The notes under the pieces were generated by a model. The model did no database searches and had not been told where the DNA came from. It saw only the letters and a program-made list of their open reading frames with translations. Of a stretch of DNA of 64,000 bases, positions 33,386-40,879 are shown one piece after another. Numbering within the stretch: the first letter of the stretch is position 1; each line of letters opens with the position of its first letter. The translations under genes and the position numbers were made by a program. The stretch is from Gp6-AA40 sp035649635 (GTDB taxonomy: Bacteria > Acidobacteriota > Vicinamibacteria > Vicinamibacterales > UBA2999): contig DASRJE010000026.1 in NCBI GenBank assembly GCA_035649635.1, positions 1 to 64,000 of the forward strand, given 5' to 3'.

Positions 33386-33778
33386 ATGAAACGCATGCTT
33401 TTGGTCGTTGCCGCGGTAGCGCTGGCGGCCGCTCGGCTGCTCGCGCATCACTCGTTTGCCGCTGAGTTCGACGCCAGCAAGGCCATCCGCGTCACCGGGA
33501 CGCTGACCAAGGTGGAATGGACTAACCCCCATATCTACTTCTATTTGGATGCCAAGGACGAGCAGGGCAAGGTCGTGCAGTGGACGTGCGAGTCGGCCGC
33601 GCCCGGTGCATTGAGCCGGCGCGGGTTCAAGCGCGGAGACCTCAAGCTCGGAGACACCATCGTCGTCGACGGGTACAGGGCCAAGAACGGCGCCAACCTC
33701 GTCGACGCGCGCCGCGTGACGCTACCCGATGGACGAATTGTGTCCGGCGGTTCGGCTGGAGACGGAGGCCCGCAATGA
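33386..33778 (+). CDS. DUF6152-family secreted protein
   Basis: The 130-residue product has a short signal peptide (LVVAAVALAAARLLA) and the DUF6152 layout: HHSFAAEFDASKAIRVTGTLTKVEWTNPHIYFYL, then an OB-fold-like small beta domain (GDLKLGDTIVVDGYRAKNG) and RRVTLPDGRIV. The N-terminal His-His immediately after the likely cleavage site could bind metal, which is inference. The function of the family is unknown. It starts a four-gene operon and overlaps the next gene by 4 nt (ATGA). Confidence 0.85.
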   Translation: MKRMLLVVAAVALAAARLLAHHSFAAEFDASKAIRVTGTLTKVEWTNPHIYFYLDAKDEQGKVVQWTCESAAPGALSRRGFKRGDLKLGDTIVVDGYRAKNGANLVDARRVTLPDGRIVSGGSAGDGGPQ

Positions 33779-34605
33779 CCGCGAGACGAGCGGGCCTCGC
33801 CACGATCGCCTCTCTGTGCGTGCTTGCGCTCTCGGGTGTCGGCATCCGTGCGCAGCTCCAGGTGCCCGACTTCAAGTCCAACCGGCCCACGCCGAGAATG
33901 GCGAACGGGAAGCCAGACTTCAGCGGCTATTGGAAGGGCACGACCGACACCAAGCCGGTGGGCAACATCGGCAAGGACCTGCCCGGGTGGAAGCTGCCGC
34001 TGACGCCCGCAGGTGAGGCTGCTCTCAAGCACAACCTCACCGCAACGATTGATCCGGAGAGCCTCTGTATCATCGGCGGGATCCCGAGACACAACGCCAG
34101 CGGCCTGCCGTTCGAAGTCCTGCAGGGCAACAACAAGATCGCGTTCCTGTACTGGTACAGCTATTTCCGACTGATTCCCATCGATCCGAACCGCAAGCAC
34201 TCGGACGATCCCGATCCATCGTTCTTTGGAGAAGAGCTGGGGCGATGGGAAGGCGACACGCTGGTCATCGACTCGATCGGTTTCAAAGAGGAGAAGGTGT
34301 GGATCGATGAGAATGCCAATCCCCACAGCGACGCGCTGCACGTCGTTGAACGCTGGACCAGGCCGGATGCCGACCACATCCACGTCGACACATTGATCGA
34401 AGATCCGAAGTTCTACACGAAACCGTTTACGTACTCGCGAACCTGGGTGCTCGGCAAGCCCGACGAGGAGATACAGGAGTACGCGTGCAGCGAGAACAAC
34501 GTCGATGCAGCGCATCTCGGATTCGGGCCCGGGCCGATTCGTCCTGACGGCACCCGCGGTTACATCGATCCCGCGCCGCTGCCGCCGCCTCTTCCGCGCA
34601 AATAG
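33775..34605 (+). CDS. Secreted protein of unknown function (GRWEGDTLV paralogue family)
   Basis: The 276-residue exported product has KPDFSGYWKG at its domain start, DPESLCIIGGIPRHN with a conserved Cys, and LGRWEGDTLVIDSIGFKEE. It then has ALHVVERWTRPDADHIHVD and IEDPKFYTKPFTYSRTW, ending in a Pro-rich tail. The same blocks occur in the genes at 34726 and 36676, and more weakly at 19591 and 20421. The alternating strands suggest a beta-rich fold. It is coupled to the DUF6152 gene by a 4-nt overlap, which fixes ATG 33775; the ORF opens earlier at 33580. Confidence 0.8.
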   Translation: MTARRAGLATIASLCVLALSGVGIRAQLQVPDFKSNRPTPRMANGKPDFSGYWKGTTDTKPVGNIGKDLPGWKLPLTPAGEAALKHNLTATIDPESLCIIGGIPRHNASGLPFEVLQGNNKIAFLYWYSYFRLIPIDPNRKHSDDPDPSFFGEELGRWEGDTLVIDSIGFKEEKVWIDENANPHSDALHVVERWTRPDADHIHVDTLIEDPKFYTKPFTYSRTWVLGKPDEEIQEYACSENNVDAAHLGFGPGPIRPDGTRGYIDPAPLPPPLPRK

Positions 34606-34622
34606 CGCACGTGGGGACGTCG

Positions 34623-34672
34623 AGGCGGGTCTTTAGACCCGCCTTGCGCTGACGGCGAGTCTGAAGACCGCC
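34623..34672. repeat. Pair of GGCGGGTCT-family hairpins
   Basis: A perfect 10-bp stem with a 2-nt loop (34623-34644) and a second, one-mismatch stem (34654-34672) lie between the second and third genes of the DUF6152 operon. Confidence 0.75.
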
Positions 34673-34709
34673 GCTACACCGCCGAAAAGCGAGTGAATTT
34701 CGTGACGTG

Positions 34710-34715
34710 TACAAT
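34710..34715 (+). promoter_or_regulatory. -10 hexamer TACAAT for a leaderless transcript
   Basis: TACAAT ends 10 nt before ATG 34726. The third gene of the cluster may therefore have its own promoter just behind the hairpin pair. Confidence 0.4.
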
Positions 34716-34725
34716 TGCGCTCATC

Positions 34726-35532
34726 ATGCGCATGTACAAATTGCGTCTCGTGGCCGCTCTTGCTGGCCTGGCGCTTGCCACCTCAATTCCTGCCCGCGCC
34801 CAGGGTCAACAGCCCTCGCCCGCGCCGCCGGCGCAACTGTCCGCGTTGGCGAAGGAGAACCTGGCAAAGGCGCGGCCGAAAGCGCCGTTCGACCTCACCG
34901 GCATGTGGCAGCACGACGGCCGGGCAAACACGTGGCGGTTCGTGCCGGAGACATTCAAGCTGACGCCGGAGGCGCAGGTCCACTACGACCGCGGTGTGAA
35001 GGCGCTGGCCGATGGCGGTGTCTATCGTGACGACATCGGGCAATGCTGGCCCGCCGGCCTTCCGCTGATTATGACGAGGGTGTGGCCGGTCGCGATGATC
35101 CAGTTGCCAACCGCGATCTACATGATCAGCCACTTCATGAACAGCGTGCGCGTGATCTATCTCGACGGGCGCGAGCACACGGATCCCGATATCGTCGTGC
35201 GCACGTTCAACGGCGAATCGATCGGGCGCTGGGAGGCGGACACGCTGGTCGTCGACACGAAGTATTTCCCGGGGCATCACCAGTGGCTGGACCAGGGCGG
35301 CGCCTCGGTTCCCGCCAGTGAAGACCTGCACATCATCGAGCGGTTCAAGATGACGCCGGATGGACGCCTCGACATCGAGTACACGATGACCGACCCCAAA
35401 AGCTGGGTGGGCGAGTGGAACATGACGAAGACCTTCCGTCGTCGCGACGATGCGGATATTACGGAGGTGGAGTGTTTGCCGGATCTGAACGATCACCTGC
35501 CGGCGACCCGTTCGCGGGGTCTCGTCAAGTAA
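34726..35532 (+). CDS. Secreted protein of unknown function (GRWEGDTLV paralogue family)
   Basis: The 268-residue product has a signal peptide (LVAALAGLALATSIPARAQ), FDLTGMWQHDGRANTWRF, GQCWPAGLPLIM with a conserved Cys, and YLDGREHTDPDIV. It then has IGRWEADTLVVDTKYFPGHHQWLD, LHIIERFKMTPDGRLDIEY and MTDPKSWVGEWNMTKTF. It is clearly homologous in block order to the 33775 product. ATG 34726 follows TACAAT closely; an in-frame GTG at 34693 would lie upstream of the predicted transcript start. No function can be assigned. Confidence 0.8.
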   Translation: MRMYKLRLVAALAGLALATSIPARAQGQQPSPAPPAQLSALAKENLAKARPKAPFDLTGMWQHDGRANTWRFVPETFKLTPEAQVHYDRGVKALADGGVYRDDIGQCWPAGLPLIMTRVWPVAMIQLPTAIYMISHFMNSVRVIYLDGREHTDPDIVVRTFNGESIGRWEADTLVVDTKYFPGHHQWLDQGGASVPASEDLHIIERFKMTPDGRLDIEYTMTDPKSWVGEWNMTKTFRRRDDADITEVECLPDLNDHLPATRSRGLVK

Positions 35533-35558
35533 TGGGCCGTGCATCACAAGGAGGATTC

Positions 35559-36077
35559 ATGAAGCGTTGGACCGCAATGCGGCCCGGAAGGCGAATTTTG
35601 TACTCGTTGCGTCCCGACCGCATAGCGGTCCTAGCCGCGCGGTGCGCGGCAAGAGAGACTGGCGACCAGCCACGGCTCTGCCGGGCCATGAAGGGCAGAG
35701 CCGTTGGCTGCCTGATCGCATGCGTGAGCGTCGTCACGATGGCGATGGCGTCACTTGGGGCTCATCACTCGCCGGTCATGTTCGACCGTTCAGTCACCAA
35801 GACGCTCGCCGGCACGGTGGTCGAGTTCGCCTGGACGAACCCGCATTCCTCGATTCAGCTCGATGTGCCGAACGACAAAGGCGGCGTGGATCGGTGGGGC
35901 GTCGAGCTCGGAAGCCCGCAGTCGATGGCGAGAACTGGCTGGAGGTCCTCGATTATCAAGCCGGGCGACAAGGTCACCGTCGTTGTGAATCCGCTGAAGA
36001 GTGGAGAGTTTGGCGGGATCTTCGTGTCGATGACGTTGCCCGATGGCCGCAAGCTCGGTGGTCGCGCGACCGATTAA
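35559..36077 (+). CDS. DUF6152-family secreted protein with palindrome inserted in its signal region
   Basis: The 172-residue product ends in a DUF6152 domain: GAHHSPVMFDRSVTKTLAGTVVEFAWTNPHSSIQLD and SMTLPDGRKLGG. A perfect AAGGAGGA 6 nt upstream fixes ATG 35559. Between that start and the hydrophobic signal (CLIACVSVVTMAMASLG) lie about 40 residues encoded by a palindromic element (35615-35710). They give an Arg/Ala-rich n-region not seen in the 33386 homologue. ATG 35688, inside the element, could be a rescue start. The 3' end overlaps the convergent HIT gene by 4 nt. Confidence 0.8.
   Translation: MKRWTAMRPGRRILYSLRPDRIAVLAARCAARETGDQPRLCRAMKGRAVGCLIACVSVVTMAMASLGAHHSPVMFDRSVTKTLAGTVVEFAWTNPHSSIQLDVPNDKGGVDRWGVELGSPQSMARTGWRSSIIKPGDKVTVVVNPLKSGEFGGIFVSMTLPDGRKLGGRATD
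35615..35710. repeat. Multi-hairpin palindromic element inside a CDS
   Basis: Three stems occur in a row: GACCGC/GCGGTC (35615-35629), GCCGCGC/GCGCGGC (35633-35650), and a stem of about 16 bp with one bulge (35667-35682/35694-35710). The GCCGCGC stem is shared with the cloverleaf at 7419. Confidence 0.75.
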
Positions 36078-36526
36078 GTGAGGGCCTCCAGAAACCGCTT
36101 GCGTACCGCATTAATCTCACCAGGTGCGTAGGCCGGCTTACCAACTACCTTCGGATTGATCGGCCCTCCCTCGAAGGGATCCCCGGGGTAGCGCGGGTAG
36201 AAGTGCATGTGCAGATGCGGAATGGTGTTGCCATGCACTTCATAGTTCAGCTTGACCGCACCGGTCACCTCTTGCACCGCCGCCGAGAGCCGGCGCACGT
36301 CGCGCATGAAGGCTACTCCTTCGTCCTCGCTCAGGTCGTGCAGTTCCACGACATGCCGCTTGAAAACGAGGCAGGCGTAACCCCGCATCGGCGCGTCCTC
36401 GTTGACCGTAACCCAGGATGTCTCGAGTTCTACCAGGAGGTCGTTAGGCATCCCCTGACGACAGATAACGCATGCCTCACCGGTTCGGAGTCGTGCCCAC
36501 CTTTCAGAGTCAGCCCACTGGCTCAT
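36074..36526 (-). CDS. HIT-family nucleotide hydrolase/transferase
   Basis: The 150-residue protein carries ACVICRQG near the N-terminus (half of a Zn-binding site), a central beta sheet (GYACLVFKRHVVELHDL), and the histidine triad IPHLHMHFYPRY. HIT proteins cleave nucleoside phosphoramidates or dinucleotides through the middle His. The C-terminus (about residues 115-150) extends past the triad. No partner gene is evident. Confidence 0.92.
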   Translation of the reverse strand: MSQWADSERWARLRTGEACVICRQGMPNDLLVELETSWVTVNEDAPMRGYACLVFKRHVVELHDLSEDEGVAFMRDVRRLSAAVQEVTGAVKLNYEVHGNTIPHLHMHFYPRYPGDPFEGGPINPKVVGKPAYAPGEINAVRKRFLEALT

Positions 36527-36645
36527 TAGCTTGCTCGTCGTCCGCGGGCGGTGCAGACCACAGCCGTCGGTCTAACGGCCAGCGTTCACCAGCGCCCGCT
36601 CACGTTCTTTGCCTGGCAGCCCTGCAGTGTGCGGACGCGCCCGCG

Positions 36646-36670
36646 TAGAGGCGGTCTTCAGACCCGACCG
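36646..36670. repeat. Degenerate GGCGGTCT hairpin
   Basis: GGTCT and AGACC face each other with a 2-nt loop after GCGTAGA, a weakened copy of the hairpin family at 34623 and 46024. It lies in the 149-bp gap before the secreted paralogue gene. Confidence 0.5.
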
Positions 36671-36675
36671 GCTGC

Positions 36676-37584
36676 CTATTTGTCTTCGAGTCGCGCGCCT
36701 CCCAGCATCGATCGCATGCTCCAGTAGTTGCCTTCGTGGCAGGCGAACTCGAAGATGTAGTAGCTGGGATCCTGCTCGAGCGGGAATGTGACGGTCCACG
36801 GTTTCGACCAGGTCTGCGGATCGTCGACGGTCACTTCATAGCGCAGCGTACGTTCGTCGATTCGCGTGAAGCGCTCAGTCATGCGCGCGTGGCGCGAGAA
36901 CGCGCGATTGACGCCCCCCCCTTCTTTGAAGTTGGTCGTTTCGATGACGAGCGTCTGTCCTTGCCACCGTCCTCGGGAATCACCCATGTACTCGTCGATG
37001 GCGGCACCAACGTGCGGTCGCCCATCGAGGTAGACGACGCGCGCCTCGTGGATCATCTCGTTGCGGATCACGACGAGGCCAGGTGCCTGGATGATCTGGT
37101 TGCCGCTCGAGTTGCCAATGGGCATCATCGATCCGAAAGCGCCGCGTGAGATGCACCGGCCTTGCGGACCAACGTTCGCGGGGCCGTTCAGTGGTCCGCG
37201 CGCTTCGTTGGGAATCGCCGCGGTCCGTTTCGCGCCCTCTGCCGTCAACTGAGGGAACCTGCCGTTCGGCGGATCGACGAGCAACGAGGTTTGGCGCTGC
37301 GGCTTGCCGTAGTCTCTCCAGTGATCTCTCGACTCGCCGAAGAAGGCGTCGTTCGCGTTCGTCTGACGGCGCTTCTCGGGGAGCTGCGCAAACTCTTCGT
37401 CGGTGAGGGTGGCTTTGTCACCGAGGCTGGCCGGACGCTCGAGAGGAACGCCCAACATCGCCACGCCCGGCCAGTAGCCCTGTATGTCCGGATCACCCCA
37501 CGGCGTGCGAGGGGGTGTCCAATGCTGGCCGTGCACGAGGACCGTTGATGCGACGAGGGTCATTACGACGACAAGGCAGCGCAT
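36676..37584 (-). CDS. Secreted protein of unknown function (GRWQGQTLV paralogue family)
   Basis: The 302-residue product has a short signal peptide (VVVMTLVASTVLVHG), then TPWGDPDIQGYW, a longer N-terminal insertion, and GRCISRGAFGSMMP with a conserved Cys. It then has VVYLDGRPHVG, RGRWQGQTLVIETTNFKEG, MTERFTRIDERTLRYEV and VDDPQTWSKPWTVTFPLE. These are the same blocks as in the 33775 and 34726 products. GGGAGG upstream of ATG 37584 supports the start, and TATAAT at 37626-37631 is a likely -10 for a conventional leader of about 35 nt. Confidence 0.8.
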   Translation of the reverse strand: MRCLVVVMTLVASTVLVHGQHWTPPRTPWGDPDIQGYWPGVAMLGVPLERPASLGDKATLTDEEFAQLPEKRRQTNANDAFFGESRDHWRDYGKPQRQTSLLVDPPNGRFPQLTAEGAKRTAAIPNEARGPLNGPANVGPQGRCISRGAFGSMMPIGNSSGNQIIQAPGLVVIRNEMIHEARVVYLDGRPHVGAAIDEYMGDSRGRWQGQTLVIETTNFKEGGGVNRAFSRHARMTERFTRIDERTLRYEVTVDDPQTWSKPWTVTFPLEQDPSYYIFEFACHEGNYWSMRSMLGGARLEDK

Positions 37585-37625
37585 GGCGCACCTCCCCTTC
37601 GTTTCCGAACGTCCGCTGCGGGCTG

Positions 37626-37631
37626 ATTATA
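37626..37631 (-). promoter_or_regulatory. -10 hexamer TATAAT upstream of the 37584 gene
   Basis: A consensus TATAAT on the minus strand lies about 40 nt before ATG 37584, leaving room for a leader that contains GGGAGG. It contrasts with the leaderless promoters in the window. Confidence 0.5.
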
Positions 37632-37726
37632 TGACCGATGGACCGTGTCAGCGCGATTCGAAATGGCAGCCAATCGGGCTGTTTGCAGCGGTATCCTGTC
37701 ATCGACGTCTCGGGAGGCACGTAACG

Positions 37727-38443
37727 ATGGCAATCGAATCTGAACCGGTCGCCCCCATCTGGCATCCGAGCTCGATCGACGTCAGCAGGCGTCGCGCGCT
37801 CATCGGGCTCTCGGGCATCGTGGTATCGGCGATGGGAGTCGAGCGTGCCTGGGCCCAGGGCCCGGGCAGATGCGTGCTGACGCCCGAGGCAGGCGAAGGG
37901 CCGTACTACCTGGACCCGAAGCTGCTTCGCTCGGACATCACGTCCGGGCAACCGGGTGCGCCCCTCGAGCTGGCACTTCAAGTTGTACGCGCGGGAGATT
38001 GCGCGACGCTTGTCAACGCCCGTGTCGATGTGTGGCACGCCGACGCGATCGGCCTGTACTCGGGCTACGCCAAGCAGAGCGGAGTTGGCGGCATTTCCAT
38101 CGAACCTGCTGTAGGGAAGCAGTACCTGCGCGGCACGCAGTTCACCGATGCGCAGGGCAACGTGCAGTTCCGTACGATTTTCCCGAGCTGGTACGGCGGC
38201 CGCACGCCGCACGTCCATTTCAAGGTGTTCCTCGCGAACAAAGAGGTCGTGGCGAGTCAGATCTTCTTTCCCGACGAGATCAATAAGGAAGTCTTCGCTG
38301 AGTGGCAGCCGTATCGGGAGCACGTGTCCAAGCGGAGGACCTTCAACGACAACGACCCGATCAAGCAGGGGGTGTATTCCGAGGTCGCGCGTCAGCGCCG
38401 CTCGTACGCCGCGAAGGCCGTTCTCGTCGTCGCGTCGCGATAA
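37727..38443 (+). CDS. Intradiol ring-cleavage dioxygenase-like protein (exported)
   Basis: The 238-residue product has a Tat-like N-terminus (SRRRALIGLSGIVVSAMGVERAWA) and the intradiol core: GPYYLDPKLLRSDI, ARVDVWHADAIGLYSGY, TDAQGNVQFRTIFPSWYGGRTPHVHFKV. The Tyr, Tyr, His, His Fe(III) ligands are recognisable in GLYSGY and WYGGRTPHVH. Catechol or protocatechuate dioxygenases are usually cytoplasmic; exported forms of this type are known in several phyla but their substrates are unclear. ATG 37727 follows GGGAGG by 11 nt. Confidence 0.88.
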   Translation: MAIESEPVAPIWHPSSIDVSRRRALIGLSGIVVSAMGVERAWAQGPGRCVLTPEAGEGPYYLDPKLLRSDITSGQPGAPLELALQVVRAGDCATLVNARVDVWHADAIGLYSGYAKQSGVGGISIEPAVGKQYLRGTQFTDAQGNVQFRTIFPSWYGGRTPHVHFKVFLANKEVVASQIFFPDEINKEVFAEWQPYREHVSKRRTFNDNDPIKQGVYSEVARQRRSYAAKAVLVVASR

Positions 38444-38450
38444 TCCGAGT

Positions 38451-38496
38451 CGGCGGGTCTGCCTTCGACATGGCTCAGGCAGTGGAAGACCCGCCG
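38451..38496. repeat. CGGCGGGTCT hairpin
   Basis: A perfect 10-bp stem (38451-38460/38487-38496) encloses a small GCCT/AGGC stem. It sits between convergent genes. Confidence 0.7.
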
Positions 38497-38501
38497 CTAC
38501 T

Positions 38502-39449
38502 CTAGTCTTGCGCGGTTGCCGATCGCGACGTGGCCTTAGGCCATTGCGTCGCGAGTCGACCAACGTCAGGCGGCGGCGGTCCGGATCGCGCCAGTTCCTC
38601 GGCGCGCTTGTACTGAGGCAGTTGCACCGAGAAGAACCGGTAGAGCAGCCATGTGTCGAGGAGACCAACGGCCGCGAGCACCAGGTAGGCGAGGTTGCTT
38701 TCGACGATGTGAAGATCTTTGAGGAGCGTGGAGAGCCCGAAGCCTACGATCCACGCGTCGAAGCTCATACACACGCGGCGGAACGTTTCCGGTCGAATGC
38801 GTCGGATGATCACAGCACCAATCGGAACGCCAACCAGGATGCTCGGAAGGATGTAGGGAATCAGCGCAAGGCTCTGCGCGGTGTACAGGCCGGCATAACC
38901 ATAGGCGATCGCGGTGAACGTCGATTCGGCGAGGCGGATGAAACCAAGCGCGGCGCGGAAGTCCCTCTGCGTCAGCCCTTGATTGCTCAGCATCACCGCG
39001 AGCGGCGGTCCGGAAATCGTTGTCACGGAGTACAGCACGCCGACGCCGCCGCCGAATACGAATCCCACGGAGCGCTCGGACTTGATCGGCCGGCGGAATC
39101 CAGCCGCCTGAAAAAGGATCAGCGGCAACAGCACGATGAACGTGCCGAACCGCAGCCATCCCGGGTTGACCTGCGAAACAATCGTCGTGCCGAGAGCGAC
39201 ACCGGGCAGCAACCCGATGACGATCGGCAGCACTCGTCGCCACACGCGCGGCAATGCATCGCGATTCACCCAGAGCACGTACGCGTTGAGCACGACCTCG
39301 ATCGGCACGAGCGCTGGATTGAGCACCCGGTTGGTGAGGAAGAGCAACGCGATCGGAACGGTGATCGAGGAGAAGCCGTATCCGAGCGCCCCGTTGACGA
39401 CGGCGGCACCGAGTGTGATGAAGACGAGGGCTAACTGCGAAGAGTCCAT
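38502..39449 (-). CDS. TauE/SafE (TSUP) family permease
   Basis: The 315-residue protein has about eight TM helices and TSUP-like features: LGAAVVNGALGYGFSSITVPIALLFL at the N-terminus and, in the second half, VTTISGPPLAVMLSNQGL. Members export sulfite, sulfoacetate or other organic anions. The cysDNH operon is about 6 kb away, so a link to sulfur metabolism is only suggestive. The C-terminal 40 residues are Pro-rich and cytoplasmic in character. Confidence 0.82.
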   Translation of the reverse strand: MDSSQLALVFITLGAAVVNGALGYGFSSITVPIALLFLTNRVLNPALVPIEVVLNAYVLWVNRDALPRVWRRVLPIVIGLLPGVALGTTIVSQVNPGWLRFGTFIVLLPLILFQAAGFRRPIKSERSVGFVFGGGVGVLYSVTTISGPPLAVMLSNQGLTQRDFRAALGFIRLAESTFTAIAYGYAGLYTAQSLALIPYILPSILVGVPIGAVIIRRIRPETFRRVCMSFDAWIVGFGLSTLLKDLHIVESNLAYLVLAAVGLLDTWLLYRFFSVQLPQYKRAEELARSGPPPPDVGRLATQWPKATSRSATAQD

Positions 39450-39494
39450 TATGCGAGCCGAGCCTGTAAGCGTGGCGTGATCACTGTATGGCTG

Positions 39495-40556
39495 TCAACG
39501 GGCCTGGCGGAAGCCCCGCCAGTCGATGTTCAATTTGCGCATGCGGGCGCGCAGCGTATGAGGATTGATCCGCAGCAGGCGAGCCGCCCCATGCGGGCCC
39601 TCGACTCGGCCGTTGGTCGCCGCGAGCGCGGCTTCGATGTGCTCTCGAATCACGACGTCGAGCGGTGCAATGCGGGCCGAGGGCTGGTCCGTCGGACGCG
39701 CAGGCGCTATGCTCGCGGTGAGTGAATCCTGGCCGAGCGCACCCGCGACACTGAGCGTCTTTCCCTGGCCGATGAGCACCGCGCGATCCATGACGGCGGC
39801 CATTTCGCGAACGTTTCCCGGCCACTGATACTCAGCGAGCCGCCGCACATCGTCACCTGAAACCGGAACTGGACGAAGACCGAAGCGATTCGCCGCCCGC
39901 TCGGCGAAGTACTCGGCGAAGGCGCGGATATCGCTCGGCCGGTCTCGCAGCGGCGGGATCACGATCGGAAACACCGAGAGTCGATAGTAGAGGTCCTCGC
40001 GGAAAGTCTGTTTCTCGACCATGCCCGGCAGATCGCGATGCGTGGCGGCGACAATTCGCACGTCCACCTTGATTGGCCGTTCGCCGCCGACCCGCACGAC
40101 TTCCGAGTCCTGGACGACGCGCAGGAGTCGCACCTGGGCAGCCAGGGCGAGTTCGCCAATTTCGTCGAGAAACAATGTGCCGCCATCGGCCTGCTCGAAC
40201 CAGCCTTTGCGACGGCCGACTGCGCCCGTAAACGCGCCCGCCTCGTGGCCGAAGAGCTCCGAGTCGATGAGCTCACTGGGGATGGCGCCACAGTTCACCC
40301 GTCGGAACGGCCCATTTCGAAATGGAGAATGCTCGTGGATCGCGCGGGCGATGATCTCTTTGCCCGTGCCGGTCTCGCCAAACAGGAGCACGGGGGCGGC
40401 GCTCCGCGATACGACGCGTGCCCTGGCCATGACGGCCGCCAACCCTGTGTCACCGCCGATGAGGCGTTCCTCGCCTTCGCGGAGGTTCCCGTTGATGAGG
40501 AGATCAGGGGTCAGGCGCGTTGCGGCGGTTGTCGCGGTCCTTGATTTCTGTGACAT
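39495..40556 (-). CDS. Sigma-54-dependent transcriptional activator without a sensory domain
   Basis: The 353-residue protein has a full AAA+ domain: Walker A LLFGETGTGKEIIARAIHEHS, the sigma-54-contacting GAFTGA loop in FGHEAGAFTGAVGRRKGWFE, Walker B GGTLFLDEIGELALAAQ, and the sensor region PGNVREMAAVMDRAVLI. A Fis-type HTH closes it (GAARLLRINPHTLRARMRKLNIDW). Only about 33 residues precede the AAA+ domain, so there is no receiver, PAS or GAF sensor; activity must be set by expression or a partner, as in PspF. It diverges from the TonB receptor gene. Confidence 0.93.
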   Translation of the reverse strand: MSQKSRTATTAATRLTPDLLINGNLREGEERLIGGDTGLAAVMARARVVSRSAAPVLLFGETGTGKEIIARAIHEHSPFRNGPFRRVNCGAIPSELIDSELFGHEAGAFTGAVGRRKGWFEQADGGTLFLDEIGELALAAQVRLLRVVQDSEVVRVGGERPIKVDVRIVAATHRDLPGMVEKQTFREDLYYRLSVFPIVIPPLRDRPSDIRAFAEYFAERAANRFGLRPVPVSGDDVRRLAEYQWPGNVREMAAVMDRAVLIGQGKTLSVAGALGQDSLTASIAPARPTDQPSARIAPLDVVIREHIEAALAATNGRVEGPHGAARLLRINPHTLRARMRKLNIDWRGFRQAR

Positions 40557-40592
40557 ATAACGGATTATTGTCGGTTAGTATGACAGAAAATC
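40543..40592. promoter_or_regulatory. Imperfect dyad over the start of the sigma-54 activator gene
   Basis: GATTTCTGTGACATA (40543-40557) and TATGACAGAAAATC (40579-40592) form a near-complementary pair around an AT-rich centre. One half covers the first codons of the activator. It could be an autoregulatory operator. Confidence 0.35.
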
Positions 40593-40879
40593 CGTGTTAT
40601 TTGATTGAAATGCATATAGCCACGGGAGAGAAGTCAAATTCGCGCCAGTTTCTTTGCGGTCCAGGTCTTGCCTAGAGAGCGGGGAGCATGTCCCGGCTCG
40701 CCCATCGATTCCACTTCTGTCCCGCGTTCTGTCGGTGCGTGTGTACGGCGCCGACGACCGGCTCTACTGCTCCGGTCCTCGGCTAACCAGCTCACGTTCT
40801 TCGCAGAAAAATCTTACCGGTACGCGATTGCGTAGCGGCTTTCGGGGCACCGACCTTCGAATCGGTGTGAGGAGTTTCG
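40557..40879. other. 323-bp divergent intergenic region
   Basis: It separates the sigma-54 activator from the TonB receptor. The activator-proximal part (40557-40640) is AT-rich and carries the dyad above. The receptor-proximal end has a CACCGA/TCGGTG hairpin (about 40848-40867) and GAGGAG just before ATG 40880. No convincing -24/-12 element (GG-10 nt-GC) was found. Confidence 0.6.

Noticed and set aside
40630..40660. Possible sigma-54 -24/-12 promoter (GCGCCAGTTTCTTTGC) upstream of the TonB receptor
   Set aside because: The invariant GG of the -24 element is not present at the required distance from GC; only the TTTGC half fits.
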